Shown here: in pieces, positions 43,997 to 53,109 of the stretch
How the letters are laid out: every line of letters starts with the position of its first letter
Numbering within the stretch: position 1 is the stretch's first letter
Origin: Jannaschia faecimaris
Lineage (GTDB): Bacteria > Pseudomonadota > Alphaproteobacteria > Rhodobacterales > Rhodobacteraceae
Length of the DNA stretch: 53,907 bases
Reading direction: 5' to 3'
Assembly (NCBI RefSeq): GCF_900107415.1
Contig: NZ_FNPX01000021.1
Span: 1-53,907 of the forward strand
The notes under the pieces: generated by a model
Seen by the model: the letters and a program-made list of their open reading frames with translations, nothing else
Told to the model about the DNA's origin: nothing
Database searches by the model: none
Made by a program: the position numbers and the translations under genes

Positions 43997-44754
43997 TACA
44001 CAGCCCCCGTTTCTTTGAGTTTCGAAACCAGTTCGTCGACCGAGGCGACCATCTCGCCGGCCTTGCGGGTGGCGGGTTCGGTTGTTTTTAAGATTTCCAG
44101 GCGCGGGGAAACGTCGACGCCGTAGTCGGCGGGCGTCTTTTCGTCGAGGGGTTTCTTCTTCGCCTTCATGATATTTGGCAGTGAGGCGTAGCGCGGCTCG
44201 TTCAGGCGCAGATCGACCGTGACTATGGAGGGCATCTTCACCTTGATCGTCTGAAGGCCGCCGTCAACTTCGCGGGTCACGACAGCATGGTCGCCGTCGA
44301 TCTTGACCTCGGAGGCGAATGTCGCCTGCGACCAGCCCAGCAGTGCCGAGAGCATCTGGCCGGTGGCGTTCATATCGTTATCGATCGCCTGTTTGCCGGC
44401 CAGAACCAGGCCCGGCTGCTCCTCGTCGATGACGGCTTTCAGCAGCTTTGCGACCGCCAGCGGCTCGATATCTGTGTGCACATCGTCGGCGGCGACGATC
44501 AGGATGGCCCGATCGGCCCCCATCGCCAGCGCGGTGCGCAGGGTTTCCTGCGACTGCTTCACACCGATGGACACCGCGACGACTTCGGTCGCGGCTCCGG
44601 ACTCCTTAAGGCGAATGGCTTCTTCAACGGCGATCTCGTCAAAAGGGTTCATGGACATTTTAACGTTGGCCAGATCAACGCCGGTCCCGTCGGCCTTGAC
44701 CCGAACCTTTACGTTGTAATCGATGACCCGCTTGACGGGTACGAGGACTTTCAT
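43996..44754 (-). CDS. etfB: Electron transfer flavoprotein beta subunit
   Basis: A 252-aa AMP-binding subunit of [65 protein letters not shown] (the adenine-binding stretch) and [20 protein letters not shown] (the recognition-loop region contacting partner dehydrogenases) are conserved. GGAGGAGCGACC gives a strong ribosome binding site. It is the first gene of the etfBA unit. Confidence 0.96.
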   Translation of the reverse strand: MKVLVPVKRVIDYNVKVRVKADGTGVDLANVKMSMNPFDEIAVEEAIRLKESGAATEVVAVSIGVKQSQETLRTALAMGADRAILIVAADDVHTDIEPLAVAKLLKAVIDEEQPGLVLAGKQAIDNDMNATGQMLSALLGWSQATFASEVKIDGDHAVVTREVDGGLQTIKVKMPSIVTVDLRLNEPRYASLPNIMKAKKKPLDEKTPADYGVDVSPRLEILKTTEPATRKAGEMVASVDELVSKLKETGAV

Positions 44755-44880
44755 CGGTCGCTCCTCCTAACAGCTGTTTGCAGCGTGTTACCGGATGCGG
44801 AAGGGCTGGGACAGGGCGAAAGCGACCGAATGGTGCCTTGTGACGCACCGTTTTTCCGGGTGCCGGCTGAGGGCGTGAGA

Positions 44881-45699
44881 CTAGGCAGCGATGCCGTGAC
44901 GCTTCGCCAGGCGGGAAAGGATCGAGCCACGTGGCGGAACGCCGTCGAAATCCTGCGCCAGCCGGCTGCGGATTCGGCGACCGTAAAAGTGGATTGATTG
45001 CGTCTCCGGAGTCACATGCTCCCACGTAAGCCGGGCCTTGCGGAAGAACCTGCGGCGATCGGCGTAGCGGACAGGGTAGAGCACATCGCGTTCAAGGGCA
45101 TGCTTTATTTCACCTGTCGTGCGCAGGATGTGGGTGATCGCGGTGGGCCCCCAGACGGCCCAGGGCATCTCGGTCACATGCATCGGGTCTCCGTCTCGCG
45201 CGCGGCGGCAGGCCTCGTTGAGCACCTTAGGAGGGAGCCAGGGCAACATCGCGTATTCGTCATCGGTATAGGCGATCAATTCGGCCAAGGCAGCGCTGTC
45301 CGCAGGCAGGGCGAGAACACCGTTGGAGACACTGCCCTGATGGTCGTCTTCCCATGAAAAGTAGTAACCGTTTTTCGGTGTGAAGGGGCGCAGACAATAG
45401 GCATCGGTATCGGCCCAAATCACTCCGGGCCGCTTGCGCAGAAGGTGATAGCGGAACCGGTCAGCAAAGGGCGCGGGACTTCCGGTGCGGGGGTGCACGG
45501 TATAGGTGTCGGGCCGTGGCAGGATGTCGGACGCGTCGGCGAGTTTCACACCCTTCGGCACGCCCTCTATCTCTTCATAGCTGTAGAGAGTGATCTCGTG
45601 TCCGATGTCGACGAAGGATGTCAGGCAAAGACGTTCAACGAAGGAAAGTGGCGCACCGGTCCAGAAGGTTGCTACGGGCGCGAGGGGCGCATCTGTCAT
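44881..45699 (-). CDS. GT32-like glycosyltransferase with DXD motif
   Basis: A 272-aa soluble protein. FWTGAPLSFVERLCLTSFVD, GHEITLYSYEEIEGVP, FADRFRYHLLRKRPGVIWAD and the metal-binding TDAY form the pattern of GT32/capsular glycosyltransferase-like proteins (the Gly-sugar region WADTDAYCLRP). The acceptor and sugar are unknown. It lies between the adenosyltransferase gene and etfB on the same strand but with 126 bp and 282 bp gaps, so it is likely a separate unit. The 282-bp gap on its right holds no gene that I recognise. Confidence 0.78.
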   Translation of the reverse strand: MTDAPLAPVATFWTGAPLSFVERLCLTSFVDIGHEITLYSYEEIEGVPKGVKLADASDILPRPDTYTVHPRTGSPAPFADRFRYHLLRKRPGVIWADTDAYCLRPFTPKNGYYFSWEDDHQGSVSNGVLALPADSAALAELIAYTDDEYAMLPWLPPKVLNEACRRARDGDPMHVTEMPWAVWGPTAITHILRTTGEIKHALERDVLYPVRYADRRRFFRKARLTWEHVTPETQSIHFYGRRIRSRLAQDFDGVPPRGSILSRLAKRHGIAA

Positions 45700-45981
45700 C
45701 TGAACTGCTTCTCCGCGAATGTGTGCTTTGTTTCCATTAACGAAACATCACGGCGAAAAACGGGCATCAGGATGATTTTTGGATGATCCCCCGGCAGCAG
45801 GGCGAACTTCCTGCGGTTGATCCGCTGAACCGGGGCCGTTCTGGGCATAAAGCCACACGGGCGCTGCGGTGCCTGAGATCTTTGGACCGTGCAACGGACG
45901 AGGGGACAACCCGTGCGCTGAAAACCGATATGGTGCCAAACGCCAAGGCGGACTGTCGGACCATCGAAGCGCCGACCTGTG

Positions 45982-46557
45982 TCACACCCGGTTTGCGCCC
46001 GGAACCCAGAGGACATCTGCGCGGCCATCGTCGTTGGCGATGCGGGAGGCCACGAAGAACCAGTCGGACAAACGGTTCAGGTATTTCACTGCCGCAGCGT
46101 TCACATCGCCCCCGTCCGCCAATTCCACGCAGAGGCGTTCGGCCCGCCGGGTCACGGTGCGGCAGAGATGCAAGTGGGCCGAAAGCGCCGATCCGCCCGG
46201 CAACACGAAGGAGCGCAGCGGCTCCAGCGCGTCATTCATGGCGTCGATTTCCGCCTCAAGCCGGGAAACCTGCGTGTCCGACATGCGAAGCGGCGGGTAC
46301 TCGGCCAGCGCGTCATTTACCATGCCGGGACGGCAGAGATCCGCCCCGAGGTCGAACATGTCGTTCTGAATCATCGCCAGCTTGGCATCCATATCACCAT
46401 CGGCATGCAACCTGGCCATGCCGATGGTGCAATTTGCCTCGTCCACGGTGCCATAGGCTTCAACGCGGGTTGAGGTCTTGGCGACGCGCGATCCGTCGCC
46501 AAGGGCGGTCGTGCCGGCGTCGCCGGTGCGGGTGTAGATCTTGGACAAGACGACCAT
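45982..46557 (-). CDS. PduO-type cob(I)alamin adenosyltransferase
   Basis: A 191-aa enzyme that adds the adenosyl group to cobalamin, making the cofactor of methylmalonyl-CoA and ethylmalonyl-CoA mutases. The N-terminal KIYTRTGDAGTTALGDGSRV is the ATP-binding motif, and the C-terminal AERLCVELADGGDVNAAAVKYLNRLSDWFF holds the conserved Arg and Asn. Three residues separate it from the small membrane protein gene upstream. It complements Mcd in the ethylmalonyl-CoA pathway. Confidence 0.9.
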   Translation of the reverse strand: MVVLSKIYTRTGDAGTTALGDGSRVAKTSTRVEAYGTVDEANCTIGMARLHADGDMDAKLAMIQNDMFDLGADLCRPGMVNDALAEYPPLRMSDTQVSRLEAEIDAMNDALEPLRSFVLPGGSALSAHLHLCRTVTRRAERLCVELADGGDVNAAAVKYLNRLSDWFFVASRIANDDGRADVLWVPGANRV

Positions 46558-46560
46558 TGT

Positions 46561-46764
46561 TCAGCCTTTCGAACGAAGCCAGACAAAACCCACCAGCAGG
46601 ACCACCGCGACAAACTGCGCGATGATGCGCAGACGCATGATCTTGTTGGCATATTTCTGATTGAATTCACCACCTTTGGCGAAGCCGCCGATACCGGTCA
46701 TAAGGATTACCAGAACCAGCAGGCACGCACCTGCCACGACGTAGAAAAGGGGATCGTCACGCAT
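46561..46764 (-). CDS. Small twin-transmembrane protein
   Basis: A 67-aa protein with two helices: FYVVAGACLLVLVILMTGIG and IIAQFVAVVLLVGFVW, joined by a basic loop (NQKYANKIMRLR). This is the twin-helix, HIG1-like small protein common in alphaproteobacteria; HIG1 relatives in mitochondria assist cytochrome oxidase, but a role here is not shown. ATG 46764 follows AGGAGC; another ATG at 46779 is less likely. It is cotranscribed with the adenosyltransferase, 3 bp apart. Confidence 0.75.
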   Translation of the reverse strand: MRDDPLFYVVAGACLLVLVILMTGIGGFAKGGEFNQKYANKIMRLRIIAQFVAVVLLVGFVWLRSKG

Positions 46765-46807
46765 ATCGGCTCCTATCATTGTTTGGTTGGTGAACTAAGT
46801 CGCTGCG

Positions 46808-47629
46808 TCAGGAATTCGAGACGATTCTATCCATTAGCCGAGTTGGCAGAGCGCGTTTCATGAGCATCGCCAGTGTTGTTGGCACCGTGACACGATAGCG
46901 CGCCTTGGGCCGTGGGCTTTCTATGGCATGGATCAGGACGCGGGTCACCGCACTCGCAGGTAGCTCGAACTTGCCTGACCCTTCGCGGTGCAGCCGTTGC
47001 AATACCTGCTCATAATCCGCGCGCCGGACCGAGGTCTTCCAGTCGATCCAACGCTCGAATTGCATACTCGCGTTGGCGCGGAACCGGGACGTGATCGGAC
47101 CGGGTTCGATCAGTATGACGTCGATACCCGTTCCGGACATCTCGATCCGGAGTGTGTCGGTCAGGCCCTCCAACGCGAATTTCGTGGCATTGTACGCCCC
47201 CCGCCAAGGCGCGGCGGCAAAGCCAAGAACGCTGGAATTTTGCACGATCCGCCCATGCCCTTGGGCCCGCATGACCGGAATGACCCGGCGGGTCAGATCG
47301 TGCCAGCCGAAGAAATTGGCCTCGAACGTGGCGCGCAGGGCGTCGATCGGCAGATCTTCGACAAGGCCGGGAATGGCGTAGGCCCCGTTGTTGAACAGCG
47401 CATCCAATGTCCCACCCGTCGCGTTGAGGACATGCGCCAGCCCGGCCTCGATGGTGGCGGGATCCTCATAGTCGAGCAATGGGGACGCAAGGCCTTCCTC
47501 CTCTAGACGCGTGCAGTCCTCAAGCTTGCGGCACGACGCAAAAACCTGCCAGCCCCGTGCATGAAGCGTCTTGGCTGCGTCGTATCCGATGCCAGTCGAG
47601 GCACCCGTGATCAGGATGGAGCGTGTCAT
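46808..47629 (-). CDS. Short-chain dehydrogenase/reductase
   Basis: A 273-aa SDR enzyme. The cofactor motif is ILITGASTGIGYDAAK, the structural motif FNNGAYAIPG, catalytic Ser in VQNSSVLGF and YNATK as the Tyr-Lys pair; IEPGPITSRFRANA follows. SCRK at residues 31-34 hints at NADP(H) preference. The substrate is unknown. The C-terminal 40 residues (RYRVTVPTTLAMLMKRALP) suggest lipid or membrane contact, as in SDRs acting on long-chain substrates. Confidence 0.88.
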   Translation of the reverse strand: MTRSILITGASTGIGYDAAKTLHARGWQVFASCRKLEDCTRLEEEGLASPLLDYEDPATIEAGLAHVLNATGGTLDALFNNGAYAIPGLVEDLPIDALRATFEANFFGWHDLTRRVIPVMRAQGHGRIVQNSSVLGFAAAPWRGAYNATKFALEGLTDTLRIEMSGTGIDVILIEPGPITSRFRANASMQFERWIDWKTSVRRADYEQVLQRLHREGSGKFELPASAVTRVLIHAIESPRPKARYRVTVPTTLAMLMKRALPTRLMDRIVSNS

Positions 47630-47713
47630 GCGACCGCGATATCAGCAGGACACGGAAATGTAACCTGGCACAGTTCCGAGGGGCGCGTCCGTATATACAG
47701 GATCGGACGGAGT

Positions 47714-48259
47714 TTATGCCGGTTCGAGAAAGCGGGCAGCCATGTAGCCGGTTAGACCGGAGGTGACGTCCCGTACCTGAATCCAGCCGTCCAGCTCTTG
47801 CCCGATGATCTGGGTCAGTGTTCCGCCGGGAAGGCTGTCGATAACGGCGTCGGCGGTGGAAGGGCCGGAGCGCAAGTTCACGCGGCTTCCGGATACGATG
47901 TAGAGCGTCTCGACTTCGGATTCGGTTGCCGTAGCAGAGGAGGCATCGGGCTGGACCAAGCTTACAACGACGGGCTCACCGATCTGACGTGGGGCGTTGC
48001 GCATGCTTTCCGGCGCGGGGGCCGAGGCCGCGACGGTGGCTGCATCGGGTACCAGAATGTCCATGACGGCCGCGCGCGTAACGGCGGCCCCATCCTGCGC
48101 CTGGCTTGTTATCATGACTGGCGTGTCATATTCGACCGTTGCGGAAGCAACCTCCACGTCACGGGGCCCGCGCTCGGTCGTCAGGCGTTCGGACGGCGTC
48201 CCCCAGATCACAAAGACCGAATAGAGTGCCACGGCAAGGGCAAAAGTCATTTTAAACAT
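47714..48259 (-). CDS. Exported SH3-domain (SH3b) protein
   Basis: A 181-aa protein with an N-terminal hydrophobic segment (MFKMTFALAVALYSVFVIWG) acting as signal or anchor, a low-complexity Ala/Ser/Pro linker to about residue 118, and a C-terminal bacterial SH3 domain: YIVSGSRVNLRSGPSTADAV, GTLTQIIGQELDGWIQVRD and GYMAARFLEPA. Such domains bind peptidoglycan or proteins in the periplasm. No catalytic domain is present. It is divergent from parC across 180 bp. Confidence 0.82.
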   Translation of the reverse strand: MFKMTFALAVALYSVFVIWGTPSERLTTERGPRDVEVASATVEYDTPVMITSQAQDGAAVTRAAVMDILVPDAATVAASAPAPESMRNAPRQIGEPVVVSLVQPDASSATATESEVETLYIVSGSRVNLRSGPSTADAVIDSLPGGTLTQIIGQELDGWIQVRDVTSGLTGYMAARFLEPA

Positions 48260-48347
48260 TGTAAAATTCCCCCGGACGTCGTGATCGGCAGTCCAATTCA
48301 GGGACGTTTCGACCGTGTCAGCGGTTCTGTCAAATTTTATTTATGTT

Positions 48348-48361
48348 AGCATGAAAATGCT
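48348..48361. repeat. Small palindrome in the SH3-parC intergenic region
   Basis: AGCAT-GAAA-ATGCT is a perfect 5-bp inverted repeat inside a locally AT-rich stretch (about 48330-48375) between the divergent SH3 and parC genes. It may be an operator or just part of a promoter; the support is weak. Confidence 0.3.
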
Positions 48362-48439
48362 TGCAAAAATACCCTGATCGCTGATCGGAGCGGAGACCGT
48401 TGCTTGTGTGGCCGAGGCCCCGCCGATACATCATCGGGT

Positions 48440-50758
48440 ATGAGTGATACGAACGACACTGACGATATGCCACCGGTTGCCGGAGACGTCGTGCGCGAGC
48501 CACTGCGGCGCGCGATCGGCGACCGCTATCTGACCTATGCGCTGTCCACGATCATGCACCGCGCGCTGCCGGACGCCCGTGACGGTCTGAAGCCGGTGCA
48601 CCGTCGTATCCTGTACGCCATGCGGGAGCTGCGCCTGTCGTCGACCGGGGGCTTTCGTAAATCGGCCAAGATCTCGGGCGATGTAATGGGCAACTATCAC
48701 CCGCATGGTGATGCCGCGATTTATGACGCCATGGCGCGCCTGGCACAGGATTTCGCGGTTCGGTATCCGCTGGTCGACGGTCAGGGCAACTTCGGAAACA
48801 TCGACGGCGACAACCCGGCCGCCGCGCGGTACACCGAGGCGCGGATGACCGCAGCCGCCGAGGCGCTGCTGCAGGGGTTGGACGAAAATGCCGTCGACTT
48901 CCGCGATAACTACGACGGAACCTTGCAGGAGCCGATCGTTCTGCCGGCGGCCTATCCGAACCTTCTGGCGAACGGCGCGTCAGGAATTGCCGTTGGGATG
49001 GCGACGAATATTCCGCCCCACAACCTCGATGAGTTGATCGCCGCTTGCCTGCATCTGATCAAGTCACCGAATGCTCGCGATGAAACCCTGCTCGACCATA
49101 TTCCGGGGCCAGATTTTCCAACCGGCGGCATTATTGTGGAGCCGCGGGAGAACATCCTTGAGGCCTACCGCACCGGACGGGGCGCGTTCCGCGTACGGGC
49201 GCGGCACCACATCGAGGATCTGGGCAAGGGCCAGTGGCAGATCATCGTCACCGAGATTCCTTACCAGGTACAGAAGGGCAAGCTGATCGAAAAGTTGGCC
49301 GAACTGGTGCTGGCGAAGAAGGTGCCGATCCTGGGCGATATCCGGGACGAGAGCGCCGACGACATCCGCATCGTGCTGGAACCGAAGTCGCGAAATGTCG
49401 ATCCGGACGTCCTGATGAACACGCTCTATCGTATGTCCGAGCTTGAAACGCGTTTCAGTCTTAACATGAATGTACTGATCGATGGCGTGACGCCCCGCGT
49501 CTGTGGTCTGCGCGAGGTGCTGCAGGCGTTCCTCGACCACCGGCGCGACGTGCTCCTCCGCCGCTCGGCTTACCGGATGGAGAAGATCGACCACAGGTTG
49601 GAGGTGCTTGAAGGCTTCATCATCGCCTACCTGAACCTCGACCGGGTCATCGATATCATTCGCTATGACGACGCCCCGAAAGAGGCGCTGATGCACGAGC
49701 CATGGGGCGAAGGCCGCCCCCGCGCGGCGGACGAGGCCGACTACCAATCGCCGCTGCCGACCGACCGTCAGGCCACGCTTACCGAAGTGCAATCCGAAGC
49801 CATCCTGAACATGCGCCTGCGGGCCTTGCGGCGGCTGGAGGAGATGGCGTTGCTCAGGGAACGCGATGCCCTGATGGAGGAGCGGGCGGGCCTACAGGAT
49901 CTGCTGGAGAGCGACGATATTCAGTGGAAGACGATTTCGGACGAACTGCGCGACGTGCGCAAGCAGTTCGGCAAGGCCACCGAGCTGGGCCGCCGCCGCA
50001 GTGATTTCGCTGAGGCCGTAGAGGTTGCCGATGTCCCGCTGGAGGCGATGATCGAGCGGGAGCCGGTAACTGTTGTATGTTCCAGGATGGGCTGGGTCCG
50101 TGCTCTGTCTGGGCATGTCGCACTCGATAAAGAATTGAAATTCAAGGATGGCGACGGGCCGGCCTACATGTTCCATGCCGAAACTACAGACAAGCTGATC
50201 GTCTGGGGCAGTGACGGGCGGGCCTTCACCATGATGGCGAATTCCCTGCCCGGCGGCCGCGGCATGGGCGAGCCGTTACGCCTGATGATCGACCTGCCGA
50301 ACGAGACCGAGATCGTCGATATCCTGATCCACAAGGCGGGCCGCAAGCTTTTGCTTGCCTCCAGCGCGGGCGACGGTTTCGTCGTGCCCGAGGACGAAAT
50401 GGTTGCCATGCGCAGGGCGGGCAAGGCCGTGATGACCGTCAAGAACGGTGTCACCGCTCTCAAGCCCGTCGCGGCCGAGGGCGACCACGTGGCCTGTATC
50501 GGGGACAATCGAAAGATGTTGGTCTTTCCGCTCGCCGATCTGCCCGAGATGCCGCGCGGCAAGGGCGTGCGCCTGCAGAAGTTCAAGGACGGCGGGCTGG
50601 CCGACGCGAAGGTCATCACCTTGGCCGATGGTCTGTCATGGTCGGATCCGGCGGGTCGTACACGGCACGAACCGGACCTGACCGAATGGCTGGGAACGCG
50701 GGCGCAAGCCGGGCGCATGGCTCCGCGAGGCTTCCCGCGCGACAACCGTTTCGGCTGA
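48440..50758 (+). CDS. parC: DNA topoisomerase IV subunit A
   Basis: A 772-aa type IIA topoisomerase subunit that unlinks daughter chromosomes with ParE. The catalytic Tyr131 is in AAARYTEARMT. The quinolone-determining region reads GNYHPHGDAAIYDAM, with Ala92 at the position of E. coli Ser80 and Asp96 at Glu84. A coiled-coil region (about 440-520) and a C-terminal beta-pinwheel with repeated GxG motifs follow. The shorter, GyrA-box-poor tail supports ParC rather than GyrA. The ATG at 48440 is chosen; the frame opens at 48404. Confidence 0.93.
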   Translation: MSDTNDTDDMPPVAGDVVREPLRRAIGDRYLTYALSTIMHRALPDARDGLKPVHRRILYAMRELRLSSTGGFRKSAKISGDVMGNYHPHGDAAIYDAMARLAQDFAVRYPLVDGQGNFGNIDGDNPAAARYTEARMTAAAEALLQGLDENAVDFRDNYDGTLQEPIVLPAAYPNLLANGASGIAVGMATNIPPHNLDELIAACLHLIKSPNARDETLLDHIPGPDFPTGGIIVEPRENILEAYRTGRGAFRVRARHHIEDLGKGQWQIIVTEIPYQVQKGKLIEKLAELVLAKKVPILGDIRDESADDIRIVLEPKSRNVDPDVLMNTLYRMSELETRFSLNMNVLIDGVTPRVCGLREVLQAFLDHRRDVLLRRSAYRMEKIDHRLEVLEGFIIAYLNLDRVIDIIRYDDAPKEALMHEPWGEGRPRAADEADYQSPLPTDRQATLTEVQSEAILNMRLRALRRLEEMALLRERDALMEERAGLQDLLESDDIQWKTISDELRDVRKQFGKATELGRRRSDFAEAVEVADVPLEAMIEREPVTVVCSRMGWVRALSGHVALDKELKFKDGDGPAYMFHAETTDKLIVWGSDGRAFTMMANSLPGGRGMGEPLRLMIDLPNETEIVDILIHKAGRKLLLASSAGDGFVVPEDEMVAMRRAGKAVMTVKNGVTALKPVAAEGDHVACIGDNRKMLVFPLADLPEMPRGKGVRLQKFKDGGLADAKVITLADGLSWSDPAGRTRHEPDLTEWLGTRAQAGRMAPRGFPRDNRFG

Positions 50759-50761
50759 GAC

Positions 50762-51940
50762 ATGGTTGCCGCAGACCATCTCCCCGCAAGAATGAGCGGG
50801 ACCCGGACCGATCTTCTGGTGCTTGTTCTCAAGACAACGGGCCTGACTGTCCTGACCCTTGGGCTCTACAGTTTCTGGGCCCGCACACGCATCCGCCGCT
50901 GGCTATGGTCGTCGTTGCAGATCGACGGCCTGCCGTTCGAATATGCGGGTCGGCCGTTGGAAAAGCTGATGGGCTTTGTCATCGCGGCAGTCATCGTGGC
51001 GGTATATCTGGGCCTTGTGGTGATGCTGCTGATCTTCGCCTCGCTCAACTTGACCGGTGAGGCGACGCTGGGCACGGTCGTGGCGTTCGGCCTTCTGCTG
51101 CCGGTATTCTGGTTCTCGGTCTACCGTGGGCAGAGATACCTGCTCAATCACACCCGCTGGCGCGGCATTGCCTTTTCGATGGTGCCGGGGGCGGGGGGCT
51201 ATGCCGTGCGCGCGGTGCTCTGGTCGCTGGGTGCGGTGCTCACTGCGGGTCTTCTGATCCCGTTGCGCACGCATCGCCTATGGAAATACCGCGCGGAACG
51301 GACGCTGTACGGCGACGTGCCCTTCGCCTTCGATACGCCGGCCGGCGCGCTCTATCCTCTTTTCGCGCCAGTCCTTGCCTGCGCATATGTCTCGGCAATT
51401 TTCATTGGGATGGCGCAATACGGATTCAGCTATGCGCCGGTCGGGCTGGTGCTGACACTCCCCGCCCTCGGCGTATTCTGGATTCGCTGGCGTGTGAAAT
51501 CTTTCGGGATACTGGCCTCCGGGCTGCGGCTGGGCGACGAAGTCGTGATCCGGATGAACCTGTCGACGTGGCGTGTCATCGGAATTCACCTGTTGGGCTG
51601 GATTTTAACCGGCATGCTAATGCTTGCTGCCTTCGTCGGGCTTTTGTTCGCGTTCGGGTTCTTCGCGGCCGGGGCGACGGTCAACTTCGACCTCGAATTG
51701 CTGAGCGAGGCTTCGCCGTATCTGATCGCGGCGGTCTTGGTTCTGTTCTTTCTGACGTTCTTTGTCCTGCGCGGGGCGCTCAAGATCGCGATGGTGTCGT
51801 TCCCGCTGTTCCGTCATGGGGCAGCGACAATGGTTGTCGGCAACCCGACCGAGATCAGCCGCGTCCAACACGGGGAGAAGGCGCATATGGCTGACGCCGA
51901 CGGCTTCGCAAACCTGTTCGACATGGGGTCAGGAATATGA
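50762..51940 (+). CDS. DUF898 (YjgN-like) membrane protein
   Basis: A 392-aa protein with about ten helices, repeating the DUF898 blocks TLGLYSFWARTRIRRWLW and RGQRYLLNHTRWRGIAFSM, then IPLRTHRLWKYRAERTLYGD, and SFGILASGLRLGDE. The family function is unknown. It starts 3 bp after parC, and its stop overlaps the start of the M48 peptidase gene by ATGA, so the two products are probably made together and may act together in the inner membrane. An alternative start is ATG at 50792. Confidence 0.85.
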   Translation: MVAADHLPARMSGTRTDLLVLVLKTTGLTVLTLGLYSFWARTRIRRWLWSSLQIDGLPFEYAGRPLEKLMGFVIAAVIVAVYLGLVVMLLIFASLNLTGEATLGTVVAFGLLLPVFWFSVYRGQRYLLNHTRWRGIAFSMVPGAGGYAVRAVLWSLGAVLTAGLLIPLRTHRLWKYRAERTLYGDVPFAFDTPAGALYPLFAPVLACAYVSAIFIGMAQYGFSYAPVGLVLTLPALGVFWIRWRVKSFGILASGLRLGDEVVIRMNLSTWRVIGIHLLGWILTGMLMLAAFVGLLFAFGFFAAGATVNFDLELLSEASPYLIAAVLVLFFLTFFVLRGALKIAMVSFPLFRHGAATMVVGNPTEISRVQHGEKAHMADADGFANLFDMGSGI

Positions 51941-53049
51941 GCTTCGAAGTGTGGGGCGACTATGTGGATGGGGTACGCGCTTTAAAACGACGGGTCCGCA
52001 TCACGGTTGATGTCTCCTACCACGGGCGGGTCCTCGTGATTGAGCCGGCGCAGGGCAGTGTCGTGCATTGGGAGGTCGAGGACGTGCGCCAGCTGTCCGA
52101 TCAGGCCCCCGGCCCGCTGGTACTGGGCCTATCGTTGAACCGGGCGGCCCGGTTGTTCCTGAATGCGGAAGGGGCCGAAACGCTGTTGCCGATCCTGGGG
52201 CGTGGCGCGTCGCGCAACCTGGAAGCTCCGGCGCTCTGGCCGCGCGCCCTGATCGTTGCCGGGGCTGGGAGCGCTGCGCTGGCGGCCCTCGTTTTTGCGG
52301 TCTTGCCCGCCCTGGCCGGTGTGCTTGCCGGTTTCATGAACCCCGAGGCGGAAGTCGCCATGGGCGAAACCCATTATCAGATGACCCGGGAGTTGTTCAG
52401 TCCGGGCATCGATCCGCTTCGCGAATGCAACGACCCCGCGGGGCGGGCGGCGCTTGACCGGCTGGTGGCACGGGTCGCGGCGGATGTGGATCTGCCCTAT
52501 CCCCTACAGGTCGCGGTGCTGGACGACCGCGAAAGCCCCGTGCTCAACGCATACGCCGTGGCGGGCGGCCGGATTACCTTCCTCGACTCGCTGATCCAGA
52601 CGGCACAATCGCCCGAAGAGGTCGCCGCCGTCTTCGCGCATGAATTGGGTCATGTCGTTCACGACGATCCCGTCCGTCATACGCTGCAAGCGGCCAGTAG
52701 CCAGGCGGTGCTTGCGGTTTTGGTGGGCGATCTGACCGGCGGTGGTCTGATGTCCACCGTCGCGGGGCAGGCGCTTTCAGCGAATTACTCGCGCGGTGCC
52801 GAGACGCGTGCCGATGGTTTCGCCTACGATCAGCTGACGCAAGCTGGCTTGCCGCCTTCGGCAATGGGCACGTTCTTCACCCGAATGCGCGATATCTGGG
52901 GCGAGACCGACGGCCTGATCGCCCACTTTTCCAGCCATCCTCAACTGACCGCTAGGATCGAGGCGTCGGCCCGGATAGGCGATCCCGATATTGGTCAGCC
53001 AGCGCTTACGCCCAAGGACTGGGCCGCGCTACGCGGCATCTGTGGCTGA
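51937..53049 (+). CDS. M48-family zinc metallopeptidase
   Basis: A 370-aa membrane-anchored protease. Residues 1-85 are a cytosolic beta-rich domain, a helix (LIVAGAGSAALAALVFAVLP) at about 105-130 crosses the membrane, and the peptidase domain follows with HELGH at 235-239 (zinc ligands His235 and His239, Glu236 as base) and the third ligand in RGAETRADGFAYDQL. PEEVAAVFAHELGHVVHDD is typical of M48. A role in envelope protein quality control is inferred. It is coupled to the DUF898 gene, an arrangement that I recall from related genomes. Confidence 0.9.
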   Translation: MSFEVWGDYVDGVRALKRRVRITVDVSYHGRVLVIEPAQGSVVHWEVEDVRQLSDQAPGPLVLGLSLNRAARLFLNAEGAETLLPILGRGASRNLEAPALWPRALIVAGAGSAALAALVFAVLPALAGVLAGFMNPEAEVAMGETHYQMTRELFSPGIDPLRECNDPAGRAALDRLVARVAADVDLPYPLQVAVLDDRESPVLNAYAVAGGRITFLDSLIQTAQSPEEVAAVFAHELGHVVHDDPVRHTLQAASSQAVLAVLVGDLTGGGLMSTVAGQALSANYSRGAETRADGFAYDQLTQAGLPPSAMGTFFTRMRDIWGETDGLIAHFSSHPQLTARIEASARIGDPDIGQPALTPKDWAALRGICG

Positions 53050-53109
53050 TGGCTTTCCTTGCCTCCGCGGAGGAGGATGGCTACCACCGAGATGCAAAAG
53101 GGGCCTGCG

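Noticed and set aside
45700-45981. Possible coding sequence or RNA between the glycosyltransferase and adenosyltransferase genes
   Set aside because: No stable structure, terminator or protein family was recognised; the reading frame 45,696-46,028 is Arg-rich shadow sequence.
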